NCBI GenBank assembly: GCA_001970955.1
Contig: MPUH01000106.1
Span: 1 to 64,000 of the forward strand
Source of the DNA: Stentor coeruleus
Lineage: Eukaryota > Ciliophora > Heterotrichea > Heterotrichida > Stentoridae
DNA length: 64,000 nucleotides
Reading direction: 5' to 3'
The notes under the pieces are model-generated. The model searched no databases. It had not been told where the DNA came from and saw only the letters and a list, made by a program, of their open reading frames with translations. How positions within the stretch are numbered: position 1 is the stretch's first letter; every line of letters starts with the position of its first letter. This document shows, piece by piece, positions 53,524 through 64,000 of this stretch. The position numbers were made by a program, and so were the translations under genes.

Positions 53524-55550
53524 ATGGAAATTCAAAGATGCAGATTTCTTGAGCATATTCCAGCTGAAATCATGCATTTAGCTGCGAACAGCTCAAACTG
53601 TCTGTGTTTGTTCCATAATTCTTCAATATTCCTCTACAAATCTTCGACTTGGGCGCTGATTTTTACATATCCTCCAGTAAAAGCTGTAGAGCTAAGAAGT
53701 CTTCAATATTCCTCTACAAATCTTCGACTTGGGCGCTGATTTTTACATATCCTCCAGTAAAAGCTGTAGAGCTAAGAAGGCTTCTTTGGCATGATTCCAG
53801 TTCTTTTGTAGCAACAGGTCTTGGAGGTCTGCTCTTTATGTATAGTAGCGAAAAAATTGAACCTTTAGTAACCTGTAGAGTATCTGGAGGTGGAGTCTGG
53901 GATATGGCAAGTAAATCAAATTCCTACCTTCTCGCTTGCGATGATGGGATTTTACGTCTTTTCACATACGAAGACGAGTCTTTTACATTAACTCAGTCAT
54001 TTCCCAAGCAAGATAGTAAATTACTAAGCTGTCTAATCCACGAATCAAGTTATTTTGCATCAACTTCCTCAGGATCAATCATAAAATTCTCCTTAAAAGG
54101 CCAAATTATACAAAGAATGCAAGGTGAAGGACCTATTTGGGCTTTGACATATTCAGGGAATTTCCTAGTGTCAGGAGAAAGTTCTGGAATGCTTAGCTTT
54201 TGGAATGATTCTAGAGGAACTTTGAAGCAGCAAATAAAAACCCATGAAGCTGATATTTTATGTCTTTTAAGTACTGAAGAAGAAGTCTATGCAAGTGGAG
54301 TCGACTCAAAAGTAGTCAGATGCTCATTTCATAATAATGAATGGTTAATAACTGGTAAAGCTCGAGGTCAAAGCCATGATATCCGAATACTTGCTCAAGT
54401 TAATGGAAATTTAATTTCAGGAGGGGTCACAAGCGATATTTGTATTTATACTCAAGAAATATTTGAAACCCAAGGGAATTTTCGTGTAAATTTCAAAAAC
54501 CAGGTACAGTTCAAAAAGAACCCTGTTAGGCATATTGCAACTTTGACCTATGGCCAAGCTGTGAGGACTAGGAAAAATGTTGTTATGCATAATTTAGGCC
54601 ATTCTTTGCATTTGTGGCAAATTGATAATGACAGTAAGTCTATAGTAAAACTTTTTGATATTATCCCTAAAGGAAACTCAGGGATTAGTGCTTTCGCTTT
54701 AAGCAAGTCTTTAAAGTATTTAAGTTATTCTACTTTACAAAATACTAAACTTTTAAGTTTAGATATTGAGACTCCAAGCTTAGAATATATAGAAAGTTCT
54801 TTAGTCCCAAGTACTGCTTTAGAGTTTTCATCAGCTTATCTTTATTTAGCATATACTGACTTGTATGCTGTAAGCCTAAAAAACTTGGAATCTTCACATT
54901 TGTACAGGTTTGGTAGTGTTTGTGTGAAAATGTCAACCGAAAGCCAATATTGTTGTGTGCTTCTAAGAAACAATCAGGTTCATGTTTTCAAAAACAACCA
55001 ATTTTTGTTTACATTGCCACAAATTGAAAAACCTATAACAGCTTTGAGTTTTGGGGGTAAAAAAAATGTATATGTAGTCACTGATGATAATGCCCTACAA
55101 GGATATAGGACCAAAATTCAAGAACCTGACTCTTTTACTTCAAAATACGCATACAGATTACCAAAAAATTTTTTAAATGAAGTAAACAGAATTGTAGGGG
55201 TGCTTCCTTTTAGTAAAACAGCTTTAATTTTATATACGCATTACTCATTTACTCTAGTTGAATTAGATAAAAAACCACCAAAAAAATGTGAAATTGTGAC
55301 AAAAGACCGATTTCCTGAACACAAACACACTTGGGCTGGAGTTTTAAGCCTACATTCTTTACATTCAAAGAAAAAAACCTTAGGAGAAGATGCAGAGAAA
55401 ACTTTAGACAATTTTGTAATCAACAAACGGTTTGGGCCTATTTATTACATGAGCGTCAATGATGGAGTATGGACTGTCTGCGAATTAGACTGGGAGAGGA
55501 TTTTAGAGCTCAAACCTAAGCCACTTGATATACATAAATATGGAACTTAA
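53524..55550 (+). CDS. UTP4: UTP4 (Cirhin), WD40 subunit of the small-subunit processome
   Basis: The product is 648 aa once an 80-bp tandem duplication (53621-53780) near the start is reduced to one copy. The duplication shifts the frame and splits the gene into two open frames. It starts MEIQRCRFLEHIPAEI, comparable to the RVRF...PxxI start of UTP4 proteins. Two WD40 propellers follow: VWDMASKSNSYLLACDDGIL, IWALTYSGNFLVSGESSGML and NGNLISGGVTSDICIY in the first half. The end matches UTP4: NKRFGPIYYM, then a CELDW segment and a terminal KYGT. UTP4 acts in the nucleolus with the t-UTP complex on pre-18S rRNA transcription and processing. Confidence 0.9.
53621..53780. repeat. Tandem 80-bp duplication inside UTP4
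   Basis: Copies at 53621-53700 and 53701-53780 beginning cttcaatattcctctacaaa. Eighty is not divisible by three. Removing one copy restores a 649-codon frame. Probably an assembly artefact. Confidence 0.88.
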
Positions 55551-55584
55551 GATTAGGTAAAATCTCATATTATTATCTAGAGTA

Positions 55585-58500
55585 TTATTGCTGATATATC
55601 CATGAATCTCTAAATGTTTTAAACTTTTTTTCTGAGTATTCACTGAGTTTTTGGTATACTGAATTCTTGTCCTGACACACAAAACTCTCATTTTCGCTTT
55701 CTAGTAATAAATAATTTGCATAGTATCTGGTGTTTATCATAAAATCCTCACCTCCTGGTATATAATGAAGTTTATATGAATTTTCGACCATTCCATGCAT
55801 TGTGTTGTGATAGTAAAAAAGCTCTTTAGCTATGTCGTTTATCACAAGGTCATTTTGTTTCAAGTGCATTTCAAGTCTGTATTGCATAGATTTGATTTCT
55901 TCTATCATAGTGCTTTGGGAATTTGTATTCAAATAGTGTTTTTTGTACTTTTGGGCATTTTTCACACTTTGCTCGTTGAGTTTTTCATACGGGCTTTCTA
56001 TATAAGTTATGCTTAAAATGCAGTTTTTCGCATTCCAGTGCATGCGGATTATCTGTGAAGTTGGGGAAACTCCAAGGAACTCAGCTAAATACATCTCTTC
56101 ATTCAGCTTAGACTTTGAGAATTTCGAATATAAAGACGAAGATTTTCCTGTAGCATCATCATTAACTAGTGCTTGCAATGATTTAGCAGCATAATTAACA
56201 AGTTTGTCAAATGTAAAAAATATATAACTGTCATTACCAAGTAAATTCCTACATTTATCTTCAAACTTACCACTATCTAAAGTATTCCGCAATAAGCCAC
56301 AAACAACTTTAAGGAAGCCTAAATATTCAGTTTCAACATTTATATCAAATTTATAAGGCCCATATTCCATTTTGGTATACTCTAAATCTTTACAATGATG
56401 ACTTAGAATAAGCTTCACTTTAAGCAATCTTTCATAGATATCATAGAAAAATCTAATGAAATAATAAACAGTACAAGGTGTATACATAACTTGATTATCT
56501 TTAAGAAGAGGGAGAAAAGCGACAAAACTCTGATCTTTTTTCAGAGTCATAGGGTCTTGGACAGCTTCAGATAATGAGTTTTCATCTATATCCATATCGC
56601 TATTATTATCAGTATTAATCCACCGGTCAATTATTTTCTTTGTGTATTCAACATCAATGTTTACTTTATTAGGTTCAGAGCTCTCATCTTCAGGGATACT
56701 CCCAAAGAACTCTTCAACTTTGTGGTGAATTATATCAGAAGGTAACCTGATTCCCATGAATTCTTTAAAAATTCCTTGAATCCATTTGTCTATTTTAGTT
56801 TTGTCTGGTATACTGAACTTGTCTAAAGCAAAAAGGATAATACGGATTGAGTCATAAACTAATGAAGGACATGCAAAAAGTAGCCTAAAATGAGGTAAAG
56901 TGCAGTACTCAGGGGCATTTACATAACGAAGCTTTTTTTCTTGTGTGTCCAATTGTTTAAATTCTTCAATTACATCATCTTTAAAACCTTCTGGAACCCT
57001 ATGAATCACTCCTGAACTCAAACCTGAGAAACTATTAAAAAACAATGTGTTTCTTGACCCACCAACAAACTCGAAATTCTGCTGAGTTAATTCGTTTCTA
57101 AAGAATTTTCTAAGAGTAGTTTTAGCTTCTTCTTTATATGCATGGCGAGCTTTTGCTTCTGTGAGGAAAGCTTTAGGGTTAGTCATTCTCTTTTCATTTT
57201 GTTTAAAATAGAAACTCCGATGGTCTAAACTTTTATAGAAATTCTTTTCAGCTATTTCTTTCCAAACACGTTCACTATCAAATTTACTTGTTTTTCTCCA
57301 TGTTTCTACCTTTGATCTAATCCTACTTATCACAACAGGCAAGGACTTAATAGGACTAACTCTGAGCATTTCTATAATTTTTTGAGCATGATCGCTATAA
57401 ATGCTTATTATCGGCCTAAGGCGTATTTTACTAAATATTTTTTCATCAAGGGTAAAATTTTTCTGTTGCTCTGGGGTTAATCCATTAGCTTCTTCTAAAG
57501 CTTTTTCCAAGAGTTTTAAAGTATAGCTAGCATTTTCAGTTGCCATGTCTAATTCGAACCTCTCGTCTTCACATTTAAACAACGCGTCTTCGAAAATATT
57601 TTTACGGAAATGCCTAAATGAAAAATCCTCTGAACCATAAGGTACTGAAACCCAAATACCATTAATTTCAGGCTCAGAATGCTCTTTTAATATCCTTGGT
57701 CGTTGTATTTCTAAATAACTATGCCCATGCCTTTTACTTTTTGAGGTATCAAAGTCTGAAAGAGGACGGAAAAATATCCCATGTTTTCTCCGACTATTTT
57801 CTCGTGATGTTGCAATAAACTTGAAAACTTCAAACATTTCATTGAGTTGGTTTTGGATAAAAGTAATAAGCTCTCTGTTTTCTTCTTTTTGTAAGCGTCT
57901 TATAGAATGAGATGAGACATTGAGGAAGTTTGTATAGTTTGAAACTTTGAAAAGAGGCTCAACTAGTTCGAAAACCTCAATCCTAGTTATCACAGACTCA
58001 CTATAGAGCTCAAAGGTTTTTATGAGTTCTAAGTAATAATCCGTACCTTGTTGAGAGTTCAGTTCCATAACTTTTTTTAGTCTTTTGAAAAATAGGACCT
58101 CATTTTTATTTATTGGCTCAGAAATCGCTTCTACGACCATTTTTTCAACTGTCATATTGGATGGTGAGGCTTTTTTTTTTACAGGCTTAGCGTTTAAAGG
58201 CTCATAGTCTTCTTCCTCTTCAGAACTTGAATTTTCATAGTAGTTAGGCAAAAATGCTTTGAAACTTTCTATAAGCACTGGATAATCTACCATTATTATT
58301 CGAACCGAATTATTGACTTCTTCAATTGTCATGGATTTATCTTGATATTTTTTCAAGACTTGTATGAATTCAGTATAAACCCCAGGGCGATCTTTTGTTT
58401 CCTCCTTGACCCGCCTCATATAATCAATTGCTTCATTGTAATGCGGACGAGTTTCAACATTGATTCTATAGTTAGAAGGGATTAATTTGTTGAACTCTAC

Positions 58501-58698
58501 AAGCAAATGCCGATGTCCTTTAAAAAGTTCCTGAACGCGTTTGCAAACACTTTCAGTATCTAGTCTAATTATTAATTACTTCTGTTCTTTAAAAGCTTTC
58601 ATAATCGTCAAGAACTCTTCATATTTGCTAGCTTGGTCCCTGAACTTATTACGAACTAAAGTTAAGTATTTTCTTGCGCAATCAACGCGTCTTTCCAT
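55585..58698 (-). CDS. SIN3: SIN3-family transcriptional corepressor scaffold
   Basis: Two exons, 1032 aa: 58698-58580 and 58564-55585. Three paired-amphipathic-helix domains are visible: PAH1 at about residues 5-72 (LFKGHRHLLVEFNKLIPSNY), PAH2 at about 80-150 (YPVLIESFKAFLPNYY) and PAH3 at about 185-245. The HDAC-interaction domain follows, with the hallmark WVSVPYGSEDFSFRHFRKN and ALFKCEDERFELDM. A long C-terminal Sin3-type region completes it. SIN3 scaffolds histone deacetylase complexes in the nucleus. The intron falls inside PAH1, so without it the first 40 residues would be missed. Its 3' end lies 34 bp from that of UTP4, convergent. Confidence 0.95.
58565..58579 (-). other. 15-nt intron in SIN3
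   Basis: GTAATTAATAATTAG on the minus strand, phase 2, A at position 10. Joins KAFKEQK to LDTESVCKRVQ within PAH1. Confidence 0.95.
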
Positions 58699-58903
58699 TT
58701 AGAATATTATTATAATCCATCAAATTATAAAAATACCCTAAAATGGGCTTTAACCAAATATGCCTGATAAGCTAAGCATGATTTTTGATTTTTCTACTTC
58801 CTAACATCTAAAAACTTCTATTAAAAAATCTTTAAAAACCAAAAAGGGAACTTAAGGATGAAATCTTAGAATTAGTTATTAGATATATGTAAAAGTTCAT
58901 CTT

Positions 58904-60307
58904 CTATAAATCAATTTCTGGGATTGGCAGTGACCAAAAATTGCAGTCTTGGTACAGCTTAGCGTTGTCTGCAGGTTCATTAGTATTCATACTGTTGATG
59001 AAATTAATGTCATCTGATGTCAGGTGACGATATCTGGTTCTCCCTCCAAGGACACTGTTTTCGATTGTCTCCTGATTTGACACATAGACTAGGAACTTTT
59101 CCCAGCCCGATAGGTCTTTTACATAGTTTTTAATAACTTTAGACCTACTGTCACGAAGCTCACAGCCGATTTTTGTCAGAAAGCCCATGAACCCTTTACG
59201 GAAAAGGGACTTTTTATAGAGGACTTCAGGGCTTTCTGAATGCTCAAGCATCTTTTCGATAAACCCTGCATCAAAGAACTATATAGAATTTACTGCATGA
59301 AGGAGCAAATTAGATTCTGATGAAAGAACAGTTAGGATTGTCTGGTAGCAAACACAATGAAGCATAGAATTCCAATAGTTCGCGAAAAATATTTCCTGTA
59401 TAAACATTACAGTGCATAAACGGATAAAGGATGACTGACCAATCACAAGCCTAATTATCCCAAAATTAGACTTGGCAGCTAGTCCGACTACATTAATTAT
59501 TATGATTTTAGCTTCATTTGTAGCTTTGGACTCAAGCAAGTCACATAAAACTTGTATATTATCAGCTATGGTCTTTATAGCCAGTTGCGCTGCTTGAATT
59601 TCTCTTTGAAGTTTTAAGATTTCACATAGAACCATTAGCGGGTATTTTCCTTGTTTTTGATCTTTAGATACTAGTTTACCTAGACGTGTTGATGTGAAAA
59701 CCCTATTCAATAGACTTGAATTAACCTTTGGTATGCAGTCTACAATAACTTCAGTGCAAATCCTTGCCGTATCTTCACAGGTCCCAGTTACAAAATTCAG
59801 CAGACTTGACAGAAGATCATCACAAGTTTCATAGTAATTTATAATCAAATCTTTTGTAAGTTGTGCTATACTTGAGCTCATAAGATTTTTTGTAAGCACT
59901 TCAATACTTTTTGCATCTAAAAAGAATTCTTTGAGTACCCAATTTTTTCTGCTAATAATTGGTTTTAAAAACTGATAAAAATATCCACATGAAGTTGGGT
60001 TGATTTCGTAATAATTTAAGAATCCTAAGCTTTCTTTAAGGATTTCTTTGTCAAAAAACTTTTCTGGGGTTGTGTTGGCAATATGGGCTAGTAATTGTCC
60101 AGCGAAATAAGGGTTTGATGCGTTAATATTTGTTTCTTTAGGAAAAAGACTTTTTATTAGAGCTAGTAAGTGCTTTTTTGTTATTCGTGAGAATTCATAT
60201 TGGGAGATCTGAGAAAGGTTGTCTAGTCCGTCACTGCCTAGGCTTAGAAAAGCTTCAGGGTCTCCTAGGTCTAAAAAAATTGAAAAACCTTGCTTAAATG
60301 ATTCCAT
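58904..60307 (-). CDS. SAPS-domain regulatory subunit of PP6 (SIT4-associated type)
   Basis: Two exons, 462 aa: 60307-59294 and 59278-58904. The protein is entirely helical, armadillo-like. Features of SAPS proteins can be seen: LDLGDPEAFL and the FLNYYEINPTSCGYFYQFL stretch at the N-terminal side, and YWNSMLHCVCYQTILTVL in the second half, comparable to the NNxLHxxVYQ motif of SAPS proteins. In yeast and animals these subunits (SAP, PPP6R1-3) hold the PP6/Sit4 catalytic subunit and direct it to cell-cycle and nutrient signalling. It lacks the long acidic C-terminal tail of animal forms. The assignment rests on motif pattern. Confidence 0.75.
59279..59293 (-). other. 15-nt intron in the SAPS gene
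   Basis: GTAAATTCTATATAG on the minus strand, phase 0, A at position 10. Joins NLLLHA to FFDAGFIEKML. Confidence 0.93.
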
Positions 60308-61271
60308 TATTAGTGGTGGCTAGCTTATGAATAAAAATAATAGGCTTATAAGAAAATTTGACTTCATATTCAATTAACCTTCATAAATCTAAGTACATGT
60401 ATATTATAGTTTAAAAACATCCTATAAGGTTAATATGCTGTTTATATAAACAATTATTGAATATAAGAATTTCTGCACCAGAGGATTTTGATTATAGTTA
60501 ATATTTTGGTATATAGAAAGAATTGTATATGCACAGAAACTATCAAAACGGGGATAACATAGAAAGTGATGTTGGATTAAAAAAGTTATGATTTGCAAAT
60601 AGATAATAGAAGCTAATTATGGGCTTTTTTGATATGTATTAAGACAAAATTTTGGAAATAATGGAGCAAAAAATGAAATTTGTATAACCTTAACTGCTTG
60701 ATTATTTTTTTAATTTATGATTAAGATTGGAAAATTTTAAGAGTTTTAGAGCTGGGAAATGCATTTATGCTTTAAGAACTGCTTAATGAAGCTTTTGAAT
60801 TTTATACGAGTAGCATTATTTTATGATTTATAATGGACTTAAAATTTCTGATGCCTGGGGATGAGAATTTTCGAAACTGTATTGAAAATATGATTGTATT
60901 GAAGCAAGGGATATCTGAATTTTGTAAACTGAATACGAAATTTTTATATTTTTCATATACTTATATGAAATGTTTTCTAGAAAATTTACTATGAGTACAT
61001 AGATTATTTTGTTTTATAAATTTAAGCAAAGAAAAATACAGTAAAATTAGCATTATATTACCCATTAGCTTTTATTCAAATACAAACCGTATGGATTTTT
61101 GTTAGTTTATTTGAATACCTGCAAATTTGTCGTATATTAATCTAACTTCTTACTTTCAGATCATTTAAAATAATATAATTTGTATAGTAAATCTGATTAT
61201 CTTTGACTTTTTGTACATTTTTATTGCTTCTGATAGGCTAAAATAGTACAAAAAAATGTCAAAAGTAAGCT
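60308..61271. other. Intergenic region with a short protein-like frame
   Basis: G-leaning at first (5' flank of the SAPS gene). A 53-codon plus-strand frame, 60833-60994 (MDLKFLMPGDENF..., ends TGA), continues after its stop as another open stretch of about 38 codons in the same frame. It may be a relic. No intact gene. Confidence 0.4.
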
Positions 61272-61499
61272 ATGTTAAGTAAAACAGTCTCTTATTTACA
61301 AAAAATAAGTATAGAAGAATTAGAATCTTTTCTTTTAATGTTTAGATTTTTGGCGAAGCAATAAGGAAAATCTGATATTTGCTTCATTGATAAATTTGAC
61401 AGCAGAGACAGGCTTATTTTGACTGAAAAAATATAACAAGAAAAAAATCAGGTTTAACTTTAGCCAGTGATCAATGAATGGCATATAAACATTTACTGA
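61272..61499 (+). pseudogene. Protein-like frame punctured by TAA/TAG
   Basis: From ATG 61272 the frame reads MLSKTVSYLQKISIEELESF and FDSRDRLILTEKI to TGA 61497-61499, with TAA at 61362, 61434 and 61455 and TAG at 61461. Each interruption sits where Gln would fit. Beyond the TGA the frame stays protein-like for about 45 codons. Unknown family. It is a decayed gene or a gene with reassigned stops. Confidence 0.35.
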
Positions 61500-61901
61500 A
61501 TTGATACGAGATATAAATTTTACTTCTTATAAGACAGTAAATCACTAAAAATTTTTTATAAATCCAGAGTAGCATAAATTCCATACACAAATTTTCGTTA
61601 ATTTTTAACAAAGACGAAAAGAAATTGAAACAAAAAGTTCACTTCTAATTTTGAGTAAAAACTTTTCCGATAAATAAATCCCAAATTATTATCTTAACAT
61701 AATCCAGAGTTTTATTAGTTTAGTATATTCATAAAAACTAACTTATTCTATAACATAATCCCATCAATTCTCAATGAAAAAAATGTATTATCAGTTTCAT
61801 AACTTTGAGGTGAAGATAAGAAGCCAGCCAGATTTTATAGTATATATTAAATATAAAAATGCTATTAAAACTCTATTGAATCAATATTCTAGATAACATA
61901 A

Positions 61902-62534
61902 ATGTCTTTGACATACAACGACGAGCACAGTTTGTGGGTACAACGAGTAAAAAAAGAGCTTTATCATTCTAAGTTGAACGATGAGTAATAGCTAATAAGG
62001 GCATACTATACACGAGCATCTTTCAGTAAATACGGAGAGTCTGTATGGAAACCATCATGTTTGGCATCACAGCAAAAATCCAATCTAACTCCAAGGTCAG
62101 AAACAGAAAATAAACATGAAAGCCGCCCAGAGTCTAAAAAATCTCAAAGAAGTATCTCAAATTATGTTTTGCCTGAAGTTCAAAGACCATCATCAAGCAA
62201 TTCAAAAGCAAGTGATTCATTAAAAAACAGAGCTTTAATTCCAACTCCTCAATCTAGCCAATCTAAAAGAATTAAGAAAACTAATTCACAAAGTTCTTAT
62301 AAAGCTCAAACACCTTGCCCAGATCTGCCTCAGCCAAAACCTCAAACGCCTTCAATAGAAAATAGACCTAAAACGCACTCTTCAAAAAGTAGCTTATCAA
62401 AAGCTATACAAGAGAGTGGCAATGACTCAAATTCATTGAAAATTTATATTCGGGAACTTGAAGAAATCCTTAAATATGAGCAAATGAAAAGAATTCGCTC
62501 AGAAGAAATGTTAAGGCAGGTCCTTTATAAGTAA
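61902..62534 (+). CDS. Unknown Ser-rich protein with C-terminal helix, 205 aa
   Basis: Two exons: 61902-61984 and 62000-62534. Exon 1 encodes MSLTYNDEHSLWVQRVKKEL; exon 2 continues through a YYTRASFSKYGES segment, a long Ser/Pro/Lys/Gln-rich disordered middle and a final charged helix (YIRELEEILKYEQMKRIRSE). Without the intron the second exon has no ATG in frame, which supports the splice. No domain recognised. The short coiled coil at the end suggests a binding partner. Confidence 0.72.
61985..61999 (+). other. 15-nt intron with AAG acceptor
   Basis: GTAATAGCTAATAAG, phase 2, A at position 10. It is the only intron here ending AAG rather than TAG. Confidence 0.72.
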
Positions 62535-63721
62535 CTAAGGATAACAACCTAGATTGCTGATAATAAGTTTATTAATAATTATATAATGGAAGAAAAACCT
62601 TATAAATGATTTTTGCAAGAAGTTTTCAATAAGATGTGAGTGTAAAAATTCTTGAAACTGGAATGTGTAGGGAATTAAAGCTATTTCATGGTATTAAATA
62701 CTATTTCAGATGAAGTTACACTTAAGTTAATCAAAATGCAGAGCAAAACAAGATATCCCCAGAAAAACTTATTTGCTATTTTATTACAGAACTGATAAAC
62801 CTATAATCACAGCAAGGGAAGCTATTAAACTTGCAGAGAATCAACTTCATGGGCTCCAGTTACAAGTGTCCATATAGCCACGAACTCTAATACAGAAATC
62901 TTACATTATCAGTGCACTTAACACAGAATTTTTTATATCCTGATTCGGTAAATAATCTTTATAAACTTTAAAAGATCTTATGATTGTAGAGAAAATTATA
63001 GGCCGCTTAGTTTTAATAATTGATTTTATAATTAAGGTTAAAGTACAAGATATACATGATATTCATTTAGATTTACTTATAGACAATTTAGGAAGTTTGA
63101 TATAATAAAAATAACTGACCTTAAGCTAGATAATATAATAATGAGGACTGGATAATAAAGAAAGTTTTCTATTAAGCTCAAATAAATAGAATATATTTAA
63201 GAAGAAAGTATTGAGAGTATAGAATCTCTTTATACGAATAAAATAAATTTGTTTTGCATGAAAAATTAAAAAAGCTATTGAGTTTGAAAGTTCCTATAAA
63301 CGCATTCCTACATAATTGTTGCATAAATCATAAATACAAGAATTTGAAATAAATAAAACAAAGTAATTAAAAACATTGCAAATGATATTTTCTTGAAGTT
63401 ATGCAGAAAATATCAATACCATATTTTCTAGTAAATAAAATTAGCATATATAGTTGAATTTTTTTTTTAAACATACCTTCTAATTCATAATATTTATTGA
63501 TTTATGATTTCGGCAGCCTATGCTATTTTGGTAAAGTATTCTCCTCATTTAAGGCTATTAGAAAATTTAAAAACCCAATGCCGAACTCTGTTATCAAGCA
63601 TACCAAAATTACTACATAAAAAACAAAAAATAAAATCTAAGAAATTTTAATTTTCAACTTTTGATTAGTAGCACTCTCTATAAATAAACTACTACCGAAT
63701 AAAAATAATAATTTCTTGGAG
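62535..63721. other. Region without an intact gene
   Basis: Contains the punctured remnant at 62586-63105 (listed) and otherwise AT-rich DNA in which I see nothing. Confidence 0.45.
62586..63105 (+). pseudogene. Decayed gene fragment
   Basis: Protein-like pieces in changing frames: MEEKPYK then FLQEVFNKM across a TGA, VKILETGMCRELKLFHGIKY, SDEVTLKLIKMQSKTRYPQK, TDKPIITAREAIKLAENQLH and KDLMIVEKIIGRLVLIIDF. At least two frameshifts and several stops separate them. Family unknown. Confidence 0.4.
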
Positions 63722-64000
63722 ATGATAGCAAATACTATTGACAAAGAAAGAAGAAAATACTTATTCTCAAATTATATTCAAAAGTAAAGGCAAGAGAAAA
63801 TAAAAGTAAACTGCACTCATTATGCAAGAAAAGAAGCTTCAGAAATAAAAAACAATGAATAAATCTTTAAATAACTTGATTTATACTCAGAAAAAATCAG
63901 GCCGAAAGTATGGATAAAAGACATAGCTGAAATCCCAAGAAGAAGATAAGATTCAGCTAAATTATCTCATTTTAATCATCAAACTTTTATTTAAAAACAA
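63722..64000 (+). pseudogene. TAA-punctured protein-like frame running off the window
   Basis: From ATG 63722 the frame stays in register for 93 codons to the window edge with no TAG or TGA but five TAA codons (63785, 63860, 63872, 63947 and 63992). Between them it reads as a basic, charged protein: ERRKYLFSNYIQK, VNCTHYARKEASEIKNNE, LDLYSEKIRPKVWIKDIAEI. Gln fits every interruption. It could be a decayed gene or a gene using TAA as Gln. More sequence to the right would settle its extent. Confidence 0.4.

Noticed and set aside
1-64000. Prokaryotic origin, operons, Shine-Dalgarno sites, CRISPR or phage
   Set aside because: Genes are eukaryotic (kinesin, SIN3, UTP4, clathrin), with spliceosomal-type mini-introns; no repeat-spacer arrays seen.
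1-64000. tRNA genes or telomere repeats
   Set aside because: No convincing B-box/cloverleaf in the gaps and no tandem CCCTAACA-type repeats at either end; this was by eye, so a tRNAscan run would be needed to be sure.

Overview
The window looks like macronuclear DNA of a heterotrich ciliate, most likely Stentor coeruleus or a close relative. It is AT-rich. Genes are dense, on both strands and mostly intronless. Introns, where they occur, are exactly 15 nt (13 identified; GTAW...TAG, one GTAA...AAG). All three stop codons end recognisable genes: TGA ends PH-kinase A and the USP-like gene, TAG ends arginase, NEK10-like and SAPS, and TAA ends most others. That fits the standard code of Stentor rather than the TGA=Trp code of Blepharisma. 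No telomeric repeat, tRNA, rRNA, CRISPR array or mobile element is visible. Species assignment is inference.

Layout. 0-14 kb: a small unknown gene (-), two tandem PH-domain/CAMK-type kinases, a kinesin-12/KIF15-like motor and two unknown genes, one of them a long charged helix. 15-24 kb: a MAP kinase with a TVH activation motif, clathrin light chain, an acylated leucine-rich-repeat protein, an unknown gene, CDC14 phosphatase and a four-EF-hand CDPK. 24-30 kb: a CNOT2-type NOT-box protein, two unknown genes (one with EF-hand loops) and a DHHC palmitoyltransferase. 30-35 kb: a giant TPR-repeat protein with a divergent C-terminal kinase. 35-43 kb: two convergent coiled-coil genes and an ARM-repeat/NEK10-like kinase. 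43.5-47.9 kb: a zone of broken genes around one intact gene. 47.9-60.3 kb: arginase, a two-finger C2H2 protein, a DUSP/USP protein lacking catalytic residues, UTP4, SIN3 and a SAPS-domain PP6 regulatory subunit. 60.3-64 kb: one small two-exon gene among several stop-punctured protein-like frames.

Six of about 30 genes are protein kinases, and CDC14 and SAPS add phosphatase functions, in line with the large kinome known for Stentor. Several products suit a large ciliated cell: kinesin, NEK10-like kinase, CDPK, and proteins with acylation-type N-termini (MGxC) alongside a DHHC enzyme. Neighbours do not form obvious pathways.

Sequence quality matters here. Six single-N positions are flanked by near-identical direct repeats, and several tandem duplications carry no N. 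Removing one copy restores the reading frame of PH-kinase B, the TPR-kinase and UTP4, so these are probably unmerged assembly overlaps or alleles.

The most intriguing signals are: (1) protein-like frames interrupted mainly by TAA/TAG at places where Gln would fit; (2) the uniform 15-nt introns, all with A at position 10; (3) the TPR-kinase fusion; (4) the pseudo-deubiquitinase; (5) intergenic DNA that is C-rich upstream and G-rich downstream of genes on the sense strand.
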